Part shown: positions 49,221 to 59,020 of the stretch, piece after piece | Layout of the letters: each line of letters starts with the position of its first letter | Numbering within the stretch: the stretch's first letter is position 1 | From: JAAXKN01 sp050259615 | GTDB lineage: Bacteria; Bacteroidota; Ignavibacteria; Ignavibacteriales; SURF-24 | DNA: 64,000 nt | Reading direction: 5' to 3' | Assembly: GCA_050259615.1 (NCBI GenBank) | Contig: JBLNAZ010000241.1 | Location: 37,442-101,441, forward strand | Notes under the pieces: model-generated | What the model was told of the DNA's origin: nothing | Seen by the model: the letters and a program-made list of their open reading frames with translations, nothing else | The model's database searches: none | Made by a program: the position numbers and the translations under genes

Positions 49221-51269
49221 CTATTCAAGAATATTTAAGTCCCTCATGGCTTCTTTTAATTCTTCAAAAGAAAAAAGGGGGCGCCTGCAGGTGTAATTCT
49301 GGCAGACATACCAGGTAATTTTGCCGTCAATCACCCTTTTTCCCTTCTGCAGTTCAATTTTAGACGGGCTGCCTTCCGTTCGGCCTGAGAAAATGGCAAA
49401 TGGGAAATATTCATTATAAAAGAGTTTAATAACCTCTTTCATTTCAGGTTCAGTGTTGACTACAACAGCAACCTCCCTGGGCTTCATGAAGTCGTAGTAA
49501 ACAGCACACAGCATATAGGCAAAGCTTTCCGGGTGTTTTATCAGGAGGTCGTGCATATATGAATAATCCATTCTGGCAATTTCGGCATAACGCCGTTCAT
49601 CCATTAAAACAGAAAGTTTCAGGAGTGCAGTTACAGCCGAAGAGTTACCCGAAGGGATAGCCTGATCGTAGAGTTCTTTTGTCCTTAAAATCAGATCCCG
49701 GGACTCACGGGGAGCAAAATAAAAATCATTAGATTCGGGATCATAGAACTTTTCAATCATAATTTCAGAAAGAATGACAGCCCTTTCAAGCCAGACTTCC
49801 TGAGCTGTTACTTCATATAAGGCTATAAAAGCTTCCGCAGTAAAGCTGTAGTCGTCCAGGAAACCGGAATTTTTAAGTTCCCCGTTCTTAAATGAATGGA
49901 CGAGTATATTTTCCATAAAGCAGTTTTTCCAGATAAAATTTGCATTTTTCTCTGCTGCTTCAAGGTACTGTTCATTTCCTGTAACGCCGTATGCCTGAGC
50001 TAATGTCTGAAGCATAAGAGCATTCCAGTTTACAAGTATCTTATCGTCCAGGCCTGGTTTAACCCTTTTTTCTCTATGGCTGTAAAGCCTGGTCTTAATG
50101 CCTTTAGTCAGGCTTTCTGCCCGGGATAAAGAAATGTCAGGTTCCTGTACAAGTTCGCTCAATGGAACGCGGCGCGTAAGTATATTTTTCCCTTCAAAGT
50201 TACCTTTCTTCGAAATTCCAAAGAGTTTTACCGCAGTTTCAAAATCGTCTTCAGGCAGTATGTTTTTCAGTTCATCATAATCCCAAAGGAAATACTTACC
50301 TTCAACGCCTTCTGTATCGGCATCCTGGGCTGAATAAAAGCCGCCAGCACTATCGGTCATTTCACGAAGAACGTAAGCCAGTATATCTTCTGAAACGTCC
50401 AGAAAGAATTTATCGTTTTTAAGGCGATATGCCTCCAGGTAGACGCGGGCCAGGAGCGCATTGTCGTATAGCATTTTCTCAAAGTGAGGCACAAGCCACT
50501 CTTGATCGGTTGAATATCTGTGGAAGCCTCCCCCGATCTGGTCGTAAATGCCTCCCTGAGCCATTTTATATAATGAATTATCAACTATTTCAAGGGCTAC
50601 TTTATTTTCTGTCCTGGATGCGTAGCGAAGCAGGAATAACAGAGTCATTGGGGCAGGAAACTTCGGAGCACGCCCGAATCCGCCCCACTCCTCATCGTAA
50701 TTGTTCAGTATTACGGTAAAAACGCTGTTAAAGTCAGGGAGCGTAAAGATATTCTTGTTTTTCTTAAAGTTTGATGCCTTGGCCAGGGCGTCGAGTATTC
50801 CTTCAATCTGGTTCAAAATGTCGTCTTTCCTCGTCTTATAAATATCGGATATAGCATTTAATATCTGAACAAAGCCCGGTCTTCCGTATTTTTCCTCAGG
50901 CGGGAAATATGTACCGCCGAAAAAAGGGATCAGTTCCGGTGTAAGGAAAACGGTCAGCGGCCAGCCGCCTGATCCTGTAGTAATCTGAACGAAATTCATA
51001 TAAAGACTATCGATATCAGGACGTTCTTCCCTGTCGACTTTAATATTAATAAACTTTTCATTCATTAAAGCCGCAACCGGTTCACTCTCAAATGATTCAT
51101 GAGCCATGACGTGGCACCAGTGACAGGCACTGTAGCCGATGCTCAGCAATATTGGCCTGTCCAGATCTTTTGCACGCCTGAAGGCTTTCTCCCCCCAGGG
51201 ATACCAGTCGACCGGGTTGTCTTTATGCTGCAGCAGATAGGGTGAAGTTTCGTATTGCAGGCGGTTCAT
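49221..51269 (-). CDS. YyaL-like thioredoxin-domain protein, 682 aa
   Basis: AGGA lies 6 nt before ATG 51269, so I use it rather than the start 21 nt upstream. NRLQYETSPYLLQHKDNPVDWYPWGEKAF opens the DUF255 domain with SACHWCHVMAHESFE as its redox CxxC. The remainder is an (alpha/alpha)6 barrel-like region (for example GGGFHRYSTDQEWLVPHFEKMLYDNALLARVYLEAY and GFYSAQDADTEGVEGKYFLWDYDEL). This matches the YyaL/spermatogenesis-associated-protein-20-like family, with unclear function. Confidence 0.9.
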   Translation of the reverse strand: MNRLQYETSPYLLQHKDNPVDWYPWGEKAFRRAKDLDRPILLSIGYSACHWCHVMAHESFESEPVAALMNEKFINIKVDREERPDIDSLYMNFVQITTGSGGWPLTVFLTPELIPFFGGTYFPPEEKYGRPGFVQILNAISDIYKTRKDDILNQIEGILDALAKASNFKKNKNIFTLPDFNSVFTVILNNYDEEWGGFGRAPKFPAPMTLLFLLRYASRTENKVALEIVDNSLYKMAQGGIYDQIGGGFHRYSTDQEWLVPHFEKMLYDNALLARVYLEAYRLKNDKFFLDVSEDILAYVLREMTDSAGGFYSAQDADTEGVEGKYFLWDYDELKNILPEDDFETAVKLFGISKKGNFEGKNILTRRVPLSELVQEPDISLSRAESLTKGIKTRLYSHREKRVKPGLDDKILVNWNALMLQTLAQAYGVTGNEQYLEAAEKNANFIWKNCFMENILVHSFKNGELKNSGFLDDYSFTAEAFIALYEVTAQEVWLERAVILSEIMIEKFYDPESNDFYFAPRESRDLILRTKELYDQAIPSGNSSAVTALLKLSVLMDERRYAEIARMDYSYMHDLLIKHPESFAYMLCAVYYDFMKPREVAVVVNTEPEMKEVIKLFYNEYFPFAIFSGRTEGSPSKIELQKGKRVIDGKITWYVCQNYTCRRPLFSFEELKEAMRDLNILE

Positions 51270-51480
51270 AGTTTTCCTAATAATATCCATTTTACAAGAT
51301 AATATGTTTGGTTTGCCGTTTCAAGGCAGATAAAGAGGTTTTAATTTAAGAGGTAGAATGTTTGGTGAAAAGGAGGCTAAGTTGTTATTTATCAAATATT
51401 TAGAAGAATTACCGAATGGGAATAACTGCTAATGCCGGATTATGTCAAGATTCATTGAATTTATCTCTATTGATAGTCCT

Positions 51481-52788
51481 TCAGAGATTGCCTGAAAACT
51501 TAAGTCCTGCCAAAGCAGCATCGTGACCGCTTTTGACTGCCCCTTCTATTGTAGCCGGAAGCCCTGTTGCAATCCAGTCGCCTGCCAGGAATAAATTTCT
51601 TACTGATGAAACTGTGTGCGGCCTGTTTTGCAGCATAATAGAATCGGGAATAAAAGTGGCCCGCTTTTCTTTTATAAGTTTTGTCATATATACACAACTC
51701 CTGTTAAACTGCGGAAAATATTTCTCCAGCTCTGAACAGATGATATCCTTCAGATCTTCCTTACTTTTCTCAATTATTTCATCTGCATTGCTTATAACTA
51801 CAGTAATATATTTTTTATGGTCAAAAACCCAGTGTACGGGAGAATCTATAAACCCGTAGAATTCCTCTTTGAACGGGTTTTCCTTTAGCCATAGGTTAAG
51901 CGATAATATAGAGGAATAAGAGGCATTATCCGGATTAAGGCTTTTTACAAATTCCGCAGAAAATAACTTCGAAAACGAATAAAAAGGCACTGCGGAAATA
52001 ACAAAATCAAAATCAGTTACTTCCCTGTTTGCGAGGTTAATCTTTTTTACAGCATTATTATGGATTTCAACCGATTTAACCGGTTCAGAAAGGCTTATGC
52101 TCCCGCCGTTTGTACAGATGAACTTTGCAGAGTCTTCGCAGTAAAGTTCGCTTAGGCCTGTTCCCGGCAGTATAATGGATGCCGCGTGGCTTCCTTTTAG
52201 AAACATCTTCTTAAGAATTATAATAAAAATAGAAGCAGATGCCCGGCTGATATCAGTGTTAAGTGCGCCAATTGCAAGGATTTCCCAGAATGCCTTAATA
52301 GTCCTTTTGCTTTGCTTCTCTTTTTCCAGCCATTGAAATACGGTTAAATCTTCCATGCTTTCCGGCTTCAGGAACGGAAGTTTCGCAAACAGCCTTATAA
52401 TTTCCAGCCTCCCGGAGAAGCTGAGTGCTTTATATGAAAGCAGTCCGAGAAGAAGGTTAAAAGGATATATAGTTCCTACGGCTTTTAGGGGTGTTAGTCC
52501 TATGGTTTTATCCACGAAATTAACTTTAAGAGTATCCTGAATGGAGAGTTTACTTTCAGCCCTGATGAGCTTAAGAAACTTAAGAGTTTCAAAGTAGCAG
52601 CCCATCATAATGTGCTGGCCGTTATCAATAACGTCGCCCGTATTGGCTTCGGAAAAAGAATATGCGCGGCCCCCGAGCTTGGGAGAGCTTTCGAAGAGTT
52701 CGACGTGGATTCCTGCCTCAGCAAGATAAACTGCTGCGCTAAGGCCTGCAAGTCCGCCGCCGATTATTATACATTTAGAATGCATCAA
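51481..52788 (-). CDS. hpnE: Hydroxysqualene dehydroxylase HpnE
   Basis: IIIGGGLAGLSAAVYLAEAGIHVELFES (7-34) is the FAD-binding Rossmann start and NLFLAGDWIATGLPATIEGAVKSG is the C-terminal FAD-binding segment of phytoene-desaturase-like amine oxidases. In hopanoid/squalene operons this enzyme reduces hydroxysqualene to squalene. It overlaps hpnD by 4 nt. The order hpnC-hpnD-hpnE on this strand supports the call. Confidence 0.88.
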   Translation of the reverse strand: MMHSKCIIIGGGLAGLSAAVYLAEAGIHVELFESSPKLGGRAYSFSEANTGDVIDNGQHIMMGCYFETLKFLKLIRAESKLSIQDTLKVNFVDKTIGLTPLKAVGTIYPFNLLLGLLSYKALSFSGRLEIIRLFAKLPFLKPESMEDLTVFQWLEKEKQSKRTIKAFWEILAIGALNTDISRASASIFIIILKKMFLKGSHAASIILPGTGLSELYCEDSAKFICTNGGSISLSEPVKSVEIHNNAVKKINLANREVTDFDFVISAVPFYSFSKLFSAEFVKSLNPDNASYSSILSLNLWLKENPFKEEFYGFIDSPVHWVFDHKKYITVVISNADEIIEKSKEDLKDIICSELEKYFPQFNRSCVYMTKLIKEKRATFIPDSIMLQNRPHTVSSVRNLFLAGDWIATGLPATIEGAVKSGHDAALAGLKFSGNL

Positions 52789-53627
52789 TAGACAAGGCTG
52801 TATTTTGCCCAGACTCCCAGGGCGATACCGACCTTTTCAACCTTGGTAACTTTAATTTTTTTATCGTAGACGTTATAATGTCCGGCTTCTATCTTCTGCA
52901 GCAATTTATAATAAATATGCTGCATAGCTCTGGCAGCAAACATGGCAGGTTTATCCTCAAGGTCGAGTGCATGATTGGCCTTGTCGAAATAATTCTTTGC
53001 CCTTTGGGCTTCATACTTCATGAGCTGAACGAAATTTTCATTATAGACATTCTTCAAAAGATCATTTTCAGAATAGTTGAATCTGAGAAGGTCCTGCTGA
53101 GGCAGATAAATACGGCCGTTCTGAGCGTCCGTTTTTACGTCTCTTAATATATTTGTAAGCTGAAGCGCAAGCCCCAGGTTAACGGCAAAGTCCTTTGCAG
53201 AGTTATTCTTGTAGCCGAAGATCTCTATACACATGAGGCCGACGGTTGAGGCAACCCTGTAACAGTAGAGTGTCAGATCCTCGAAAGATAAGTACCTGTC
53301 TTTCTGGAGGTCCATTTCCATACCTCTGATCAGCTCAAAGAAAGGTTCAATAGGAATATGAAACTGCTGAATTATGTGAGAAAGCTTATTAAAAAACAGG
53401 TAGTCGGAGCTTCCGGTAAGAGATTTTTCCAGTTCAATGCGCCATTTGCGCAGTTTTTCGTACTTCACCTCCTCAGGCTCGTTGCCGCTGTCTACAATAT
53501 CATCGGTCTGCCTGCAGAAAGCGTACACAGTATTCATAGCATCTCTTTTGTCGTTAGGCAAAAGGCTGAATGCATAATAAAAACTGCTCTTGCTGCTTTT
53601 TGCTATTTCCTGTGAAAAATCTGCCAT
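52785..53627 (-). CDS. hpnD: Presqualene diphosphate synthase HpnD
   Basis: A squalene/phytoene synthase: FCRQTDDIVDSGNE provides the first Asp-rich motif (DDIVD) and GLALQLTNILRDVKTDAQNGRIYLP the second (DVKTD). Joins two farnesyl diphosphates to presqualene diphosphate. A plain phytoene synthase could look the same, but the HpnC and HpnE neighbours favour HpnD. It starts 8 nt after hpnC. Confidence 0.87.
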   Translation of the reverse strand: MADFSQEIAKSSKSSFYYAFSLLPNDKRDAMNTVYAFCRQTDDIVDSGNEPEEVKYEKLRKWRIELEKSLTGSSDYLFFNKLSHIIQQFHIPIEPFFELIRGMEMDLQKDRYLSFEDLTLYCYRVASTVGLMCIEIFGYKNNSAKDFAVNLGLALQLTNILRDVKTDAQNGRIYLPQQDLLRFNYSENDLLKNVYNENFVQLMKYEAQRAKNYFDKANHALDLEDKPAMFAARAMQHIYYKLLQKIEAGHYNVYDKKIKVTKVEKVGIALGVWAKYSLVY

Positions 53628-53634
53628 CCAAAGC

Positions 53635-54483
53635 TCAAAAAATTGATTTAATTAATAGGTTAAAATATTCCAGCTTTCCCAGTTTGGGCCGCTTACTAAG
53701 AACGTCATATTGATTAGCTTCAATCTTTTTCAGTATCTTTTCTCCGCCAAGAATGGTCCATTTAATTTCATAATTCAGGGGTTTTGGCAGATAATCCGTA
53801 AGTGATTTCCCTTCCAGGAATAGTTCCCTGGTGCGGTCGACCTGAAGCTTTATCAGTTGTTTAAAGTTAGTATTAATTTTCTTTAACTCAAAATCATTTT
53901 CAGTCACCCCGAAACTTTTCATTTCTTCAAGAGGAATGTAAATTCTGCCCCGTGCATAATCAATACTTATGTCCTGGTAAAAATTAGCGAGCTGCAAAGC
54001 AGAGCAAATTTTGTCTGATAGTACCGCAAAATTGCTGCCGCGTACACCAAACAGTTCCAGAATAATTCTGCCCACCGGATTAGCCGAATATCTGCAGTAG
54101 TCAATCACTTCATCAAACGTATTATATCTTTTAACTGAAACATCCTGTCTGAATGCCTTGAGAAGATCAAAAAAGTAGGACTGTGTAAGCTCCATTTCAC
54201 GGATAGTACTGCTTAATGCCCGGAAGAAACCATTTTTATAATTTCCTACCAGAGCATTCTTAAGATCCGTTTCCATCTCATTCAGGGCCTTAATCCTTAT
54301 GTCTGGGTCTGCATCACCCTCATCTGCCAGATCATCTGCCATGCGTGCATATTTATAAATTACAGCTACATGCTTTTTCAGTCTTCCGGGGACGAGAAAC
54401 GATACCACAGGAAAGTTCTCATAGTGAGATGAAGCCGCTTCAAGTGACTTGTTATATTCTTCTTGTAATTCTTTATTATTCAA
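53635..54483 (-). CDS. hpnC: Hydroxysqualene synthase HpnC
   Basis: A second squalene/phytoene-synthase-fold protein, with YKYARMADDLADEGDAD (first Asp motif) and LQLANFYQDISIDYARGRIYIPLEEM (second). Paired with HpnD and HpnE it would turn presqualene diphosphate into hydroxysqualene. First gene of the operon, with a roughly 200-bp gap upstream to a divergent gene. Confidence 0.85.
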   Translation of the reverse strand: MNNKELQEEYNKSLEAASSHYENFPVVSFLVPGRLKKHVAVIYKYARMADDLADEGDADPDIRIKALNEMETDLKNALVGNYKNGFFRALSSTIREMELTQSYFFDLLKAFRQDVSVKRYNTFDEVIDYCRYSANPVGRIILELFGVRGSNFAVLSDKICSALQLANFYQDISIDYARGRIYIPLEEMKSFGVTENDFELKKINTNFKQLIKLQVDRTRELFLEGKSLTDYLPKPLNYEIKWTILGGEKILKKIEANQYDVLSKRPKLGKLEYFNLLIKSIF

Positions 54484-54784
54484 TGGCTTACAACTACCTT
54501 TGTGTGGAGTGAGAATCTTCAGATTATATTATATCATCAAACAAAAAATGATCATCCAATTTAACTTAAGTTTACGTATAAATCAAAATCAGGAAAGGAT
54601 CTGAGAATAAATTTCCTTCCGATCAGGGCGTGAATTTTCAGTGACTGCAGTCACAATATCCACCGTGCCTGCTCGGAAATAGTTGCAGAGGTCACAAATT
54701 AAGTTAAATTTAAATCAAAGGGATATCCCCGAAGATGCGACTAATTTAAGACAAGCTGCTATTTACAAAAAGAGATTACACGAC

Positions 54785-55909
54785 ATGAATATCAGATGGG
54801 TACTATTAATAATTCTTTCATTAATGCTTCCCAATATGCTTATACTTGCACAGACCGACGAGACAGAAAAAATTGAATATTATCAGATGGAGCCATATAA
54901 CGACAGCCTTTTTGTTAAGATACAGGAAGAGGTTTTTATTGATCCTCCGGATCCAAAGGCAGAGATAATTGTCGATTTAAGGGATGCTAACAACCAGACT
55001 GTCTCTATTAAAGGCGCACTTTACCCTTTTCTGTCCTTTACTCCTGAGACCCGCGCAAAAATTTTGACTTACCCCTTCAAAATTAATCTGCTGGATGATA
55101 TCAATTTCGGCAGTGTTTTTACGCGTGTTATCAGCAGGATCAAGATGAGCAGGCTGATTGAACCGCCAAGAAAAAACCAGATTGCCTCAACACTGTTTTA
55201 TATAAATCCCTATCTGCAGGTTTACGGCTGGGAAAGGTTCGGAATACCTTTTAAGGATGATCTGGGCATTTCACTCGGTTTCGGGACACCCTATTCGGCG
55301 CCTCTGGAGACAAATTTTGCCGAGGCAAATATTCACATTCTGGGTTTTTACGGCGGGGCATTTTCAAATATGGAACCTCTGATTCAGCCAAAATTCTACA
55401 GGAATCCCCTTATTGCCACAACAGGCTACCAGGTAGGTTATGTAATTCCGCTGGGGAATTTCTTTGAATTTAATTACCAGAGAACGGTTACAGACCTGAA
55501 AGAGTCCTACATCGCTGAAATATATAACGGTGACAGTTCCAAACAGCTCAAAATCATGAAAGGCTCTTATTTTAACTGGGAATTCAGGTACCCTTTCAGA
55601 ACTCTCGGCAGCAGCCGGGCAAAACTTTATGTAGCCAAATACCAGAACGAGATGCACGTGGGCTTCATGGGGCGTGAATTATCACTTGCCGGAAGCACTT
55701 TTGATTTCAGATTCGATGCACTGGTACAGACGCAGGATAGGAAGCACCAATATGCCCTCGATATACTGGTTCAGAGGGTTGCTTCAGGCTGGGGCTTCAG
55801 TACACTTGCCCTTGGCCCCAGCATAGTGATGGCAAATGATAAAAACGGGAAATTCGGCTTTATGACATTTTTTGTAAATGCCAGACTTAAGGTAGGAACT
55901 TCCCTCTAG
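54785..55909 (+). CDS. Outer-membrane protein with signal peptide, about 374 aa
   Basis: The frame is open from 54683, but ATG 54785 begins a signal peptide (NIRWVLLIILSLMLPNMLILAQ) and so is preferred; ribosome-site evidence is weak. The mature protein is beta-rich with aromatic strands (NPYLQVYGWERFGIPFKDDLGISLGFGTPYSAPLE, VGYVIPLGNFFEFNYQRTVTDL). Probably an outer-membrane barrel. No named family. Confidence 0.65.
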   Translation: MNIRWVLLIILSLMLPNMLILAQTDETEKIEYYQMEPYNDSLFVKIQEEVFIDPPDPKAEIIVDLRDANNQTVSIKGALYPFLSFTPETRAKILTYPFKINLLDDINFGSVFTRVISRIKMSRLIEPPRKNQIASTLFYINPYLQVYGWERFGIPFKDDLGISLGFGTPYSAPLETNFAEANIHILGFYGGAFSNMEPLIQPKFYRNPLIATTGYQVGYVIPLGNFFEFNYQRTVTDLKESYIAEIYNGDSSKQLKIMKGSYFNWEFRYPFRTLGSSRAKLYVAKYQNEMHVGFMGRELSLAGSTFDFRFDALVQTQDRKHQYALDILVQRVASGWGFSTLALGPSIVMANDKNGKFGFMTFFVNARLKVGTSL

Positions 55910-55920
55910 AGAATATGAAA

Positions 55921-56757
55921 CTAGCCTGCAATGGACAGGAAGATAATGTAAATAGCAAATATAATGGCGAAAACTGCAGCTGCTTTAAGCAAACCATAGC
56001 CAAGCTTCCTGAATTTATGCTCTGTTTTCTCCACTGTAACAGTCTCAAAAGTAAATTCCTCGCCGGCCTGTTTACCGCCATTGGGCAAACTGACTTCTTT
56101 TTTAAGTCCGTTTTCAAAAAGTATACGCGTTTTTAGCTTCCCGGCCTCATCAAAGATCAGGTTTTCGCCATGCTTTTTCCCGGTATCAAAATGGATCTTT
56201 TCTTTTAACTTTCCATCCCTGTAGAATATTTCGGTGAAGCCGTGATCCTTCCCTCCGGAATAGTTCTTCTCACCCAGGAGTTCTCCGCTTTCATAATAAA
56301 ACCTTGAAGGCCCCTCGGGCACGCCGTTTTTATATGACCACTCTCCTTTCAGCATGCCGCTTTTATAATATGTGGTCATTTTACCTTCAATTTTGTCGTC
56401 TATCAGGGTTTTATCTTCTTTCAGTGGGCCTGATTTGTAATATATTTTGGCAGGACCGTTCTTTCTGCCTCCGGCATAAGAGACCTCGGCTTTTAACTTT
56501 CCATCCTCATAATAATATTTAGCTTCCCCGTCAATGAGGTCATCACGGTAATTAAGCTCATTTTTAAGGAGCCCGCCCGGGTAATACGACCATGCGGAGC
56601 CTTCCTTTTTGCCAGCTTTGCAATTATATAACTCCATAAGAGCCCCATCGGGATAGAAAATCCTAGATTCTCCATCCGGAAGTCCGTTTTTGTAGTTAAT
56701 TTCCTCTCTTATGCTGCCGTTTTCATAATAGGTGGTGAAAATGCCTTCATATACCAT
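55921..56757 (-). CDS. MORN/YwqK-repeat protein with C-terminal membrane anchor, 278 aa
   Basis: About nine repeats of 22-24 residues with the core 'Y-x-x-G-x-l-k-x-E-x-x-y-x-x-G-x-x-x-G' (for example YYEDGKLKAEVSYAGGRKNG, YYKSGMLKGEWSYKNGVPEG). These are antitoxin YwqK/MORN-like repeats. A C-terminal transmembrane segment (GLLKAAAVFAIIFAIYIIFLSIAG) follows and there is no N-terminal signal, so the repeats face the cytosol. It forms a divergent pair with the 346-residue paralogue. Function unknown. Confidence 0.75.
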   Translation of the reverse strand: MVYEGIFTTYYENGSIREEINYKNGLPDGESRIFYPDGALMELYNCKAGKKEGSAWSYYPGGLLKNELNYRDDLIDGEAKYYYEDGKLKAEVSYAGGRKNGPAKIYYKSGPLKEDKTLIDDKIEGKMTTYYKSGMLKGEWSYKNGVPEGPSRFYYESGELLGEKNYSGGKDHGFTEIFYRDGKLKEKIHFDTGKKHGENLIFDEAGKLKTRILFENGLKKEVSLPNGGKQAGEEFTFETVTVEKTEHKFRKLGYGLLKAAAVFAIIFAIYIIFLSIAG

Positions 56758-56904
56758 ACTGCCCTGCCGGAATTTATTGGGGAAATTAGTTTACGAGTAT
56801 AAAATTTCAGACTTTAAATAAAAATTAGAGAAAATTTATTTATATTATCGAATAACTATTTCGAATATTTAAAAAATAGATTATAGAAAGTATAAATTTA
56901 ACTA

Positions 56905-57945
56905 ATGGAAAATGAATTTCCCAATTTAACTCCGGATATCTTAGAGAAAGAATCTCCATTTGATTATTCCAGTACTTATTATGACAGCGGGAAAATAAAA
57001 TGTGAGCGTTTTTTTACTGATGGACATCTTCTTTTAAAAGAAATTCATTATAGTCCTACAGGACAGATACGCGAAATTGTTAATTACAAAAAAGACGGTA
57101 CAAAGTACCTGCATCAGTATTTCCAGAATGAAATTGTCAGAAGCGGACTCTCACTGACTTACTATGAAAGCGGGGCCATACAGAGTCAAAAGTATTATGT
57201 CAACGGGAAAGTTCACTGGGAAGAGAAAATCTTCGGACCTGAAGGCCAGCTTCTTGAGATTATAAGCTACATAAATGGAGGTAAAACCGGAGTTAATACC
57301 ATTTTCAATCATAGCGGCGGTAAAATCAGTGAGATTACATACAAGAATAACCAGCCCGAAGGGATCTCAAAATTTTATTATGATAACGGACAACTGAAGG
57401 CCGAAATAAGCTATATGAAAGGGAAGAAAAATGGAATCACCAAAATCTATTATCAGAACGGAATAATGAAAGTTGTTGAAAGTATGAGGGATGATTTGCG
57501 CGAGGGCCTGACAAAAACTTTCTACGAAAATGGAGGTTCAAAGGAAGAATGGTATTTTAAGGAAGGAGAACTCAACGGCAACTGCAATTTTTTCTACAAG
57601 AGCGGACAGCTCTTCGGAACAAAGAATTACGAGGACGGTAAAGAAGAAGGCCTGTCGCAGTTTTTTTATAAAAACGGGAAACTTAAAGAAGAGATAACTT
57701 ATCATGACGGGTTGAAATCAGGACTAAGCAAGATTTATGATGAGTATGGCAATATTCAGGCTGAATATATTTACCAGGATAATGAGATAATTGAAGAAAA
57801 AATAACCACGCCGGCATCCAAGCAGACAGCTGAGAGCATATCGCGAAAAGAAGCCGTAAGGAGAAATATAAATTACTTTCTGATATTTTCAGCCGTTCTT
57901 ATAATACTATATTTACTTTACGCATTAATACTTTATGTCCTCTAA
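56905..57945 (+). CDS. MORN/YwqK-repeat protein with C-terminal membrane anchor, 346 aa
   Basis: About eleven to twelve repeats of the same type as the divergent neighbour (for example FYYDNGQLKAEISYMKGKKNG and FYKSGQLFGTKNYEDGKEEG). Ends in YFLIFSAVLIILYLLYALILYVL, a C-terminal membrane anchor. The two proteins clearly share origin and topology. The shared 147-bp gap should hold two back-to-back promoters. May act as a regulator or partner of its neighbour, but this is inference. Confidence 0.75.
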   Translation: MENEFPNLTPDILEKESPFDYSSTYYDSGKIKCERFFTDGHLLLKEIHYSPTGQIREIVNYKKDGTKYLHQYFQNEIVRSGLSLTYYESGAIQSQKYYVNGKVHWEEKIFGPEGQLLEIISYINGGKTGVNTIFNHSGGKISEITYKNNQPEGISKFYYDNGQLKAEISYMKGKKNGITKIYYQNGIMKVVESMRDDLREGLTKTFYENGGSKEEWYFKEGELNGNCNFFYKSGQLFGTKNYEDGKEEGLSQFFYKNGKLKEEITYHDGLKSGLSKIYDEYGNIQAEYIYQDNEIIEEKITTPASKQTAESISRKEAVRRNINYFLIFSAVLIILYLLYALILYVL

Positions 57946-57982
57946 GAGGCATAATAACATTAAGACAACAAACCGGGACTGA

Positions 57983-58273
57983 TCAGGATTTGTTAAACTT
58001 TGTCCCCTTTATCAGAAGATTGGCGCAGAAGACACTTACCCTATTGCTCTTTACGTATTCATTCAACGCCTTTTCAAACTTTTTTTTATCATTAATATCA
58101 AAATCGAGCTCCTTGGAATAGAGAAGCTGATAGCAGAATTCGTTTGCTGTTATCTCTTTTTTCAGATAACCTTTCATTGAGGAGGAATCAGCAGCCTGAA
58201 GAATAAGACTAACGCCCATTGCCTTTTCCCACTCTGTAGGGGTTTTTACCGGTTGTTTCTGAAGGACGTCCAT
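57983..58273 (-). CDS. Hypothetical protein, 96 aa
   Basis: A helical, charged protein with a KTPTEWEKAMGVSLILQAADSSSMKGYLKKEITANEF block. No motif recognised. It is followed to the right by a 290-bp AT-rich stretch in which I see no gene. Confidence 0.5.
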   Translation of the reverse strand: MDVLQKQPVKTPTEWEKAMGVSLILQAADSSSMKGYLKKEITANEFCYQLLYSKELDFDINDKKKFEKALNEYVKSNRVSVFCANLLIKGTKFNKS

Positions 58274-58563
58274 TTATGCATCTCACTTCAATTATTGATG
58301 AGTAATTTTATTGATTTTATTTTTAATATGCAATATGGGAAAATTAAAAATCGCAGGGGGCCTGGTGCCTTTTTACTCCCTCTTTTCCCCGGTGAAAAAA
58401 ACTGCATTAATTTTCCTGCACCCTTTGGCAAAATAGAGAATCATATATAAAAGTGCGTTTCAGTAACTAGTTGTTCTATAAGGATTTAATAAGAATCAGT
58501 TATTAATTCAAACAAGCTAAAGTATTGAAATAAGACCCAATTAGCTGACGGAAAGGAATTTTA

Positions 58564-58944
58564 ATGCCCTCGGGACAGATGTTTATTTATATTTTTATCG
58601 CTCTAGTCTTCATTTTATATATTAGAAAGCTGCTCAAAGCAAAATCTCTGAAGCAGTATAGTACCCACGAAGTTAAAAATAAGCTTCATAGTAAGACTGT
58701 TGATTTTGTGCTGCTTGATGTAAGGACAAACGCTGAACGGGCAGACAGGCATATCAAAGGATCGATGCATATACCACTTAATGAGCTTAATTCAAGGATG
58801 GATGAGCTGAAAAAGGTTAAAGACAAGGAGATTATATGCTATTGCCGCAGCGGAAACAGAAGCTCCACGGCCGCACTTCTTCTTCAAAAAGGGGGCTTCA
58901 GGACCGCCAACATGACAGGCGGTATGACAGCCTGGAGCAGCTAA
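58564..58944 (+). CDS. Membrane-anchored rhodanese, 126 aa
   Basis: A single N-terminal transmembrane segment (MFIYIFIALVFILYI) is followed by a rhodanese domain with DVRTNAERADRHIKGSMHIPLNEL and the active-site loop CRSGNRS (Cys94). The catalytic Cys is present. It moves a sulfane sulfur atom at the membrane surface. A stem-loop terminator follows at 58972. Confidence 0.88.
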   Translation: MPSGQMFIYIFIALVFILYIRKLLKAKSLKQYSTHEVKNKLHSKTVDFVLLDVRTNAERADRHIKGSMHIPLNELNSRMDELKKVKDKEIICYCRSGNRSSTAALLLQKGGFRTANMTGGMTAWSS

Positions 58945-58971
58945 TAACTATCAGCTTAATTAAGAACAAAG

Positions 58972-58993
58972 AGCCGCATTTTGGAATGCGGCT
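58972..58993. terminator. Bidirectional terminator between rhodanese and stress-protein genes
   Basis: AGCCGCATT (58972-58980) pairs with AATGCGGCT (58985-58993) around TTGG, followed by TTTTC on the plus strand. It sits between two converging genes. Confidence 0.8.
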
Positions 58994-59020
58994 TTTCAAT
59001 AATGGTAATGCGGGTCCTGG

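Noticed and set aside
54683..54784. Upstream start of the outer-membrane protein gene
   Set aside because: It would place 34 charged residues before an otherwise clear signal peptide.
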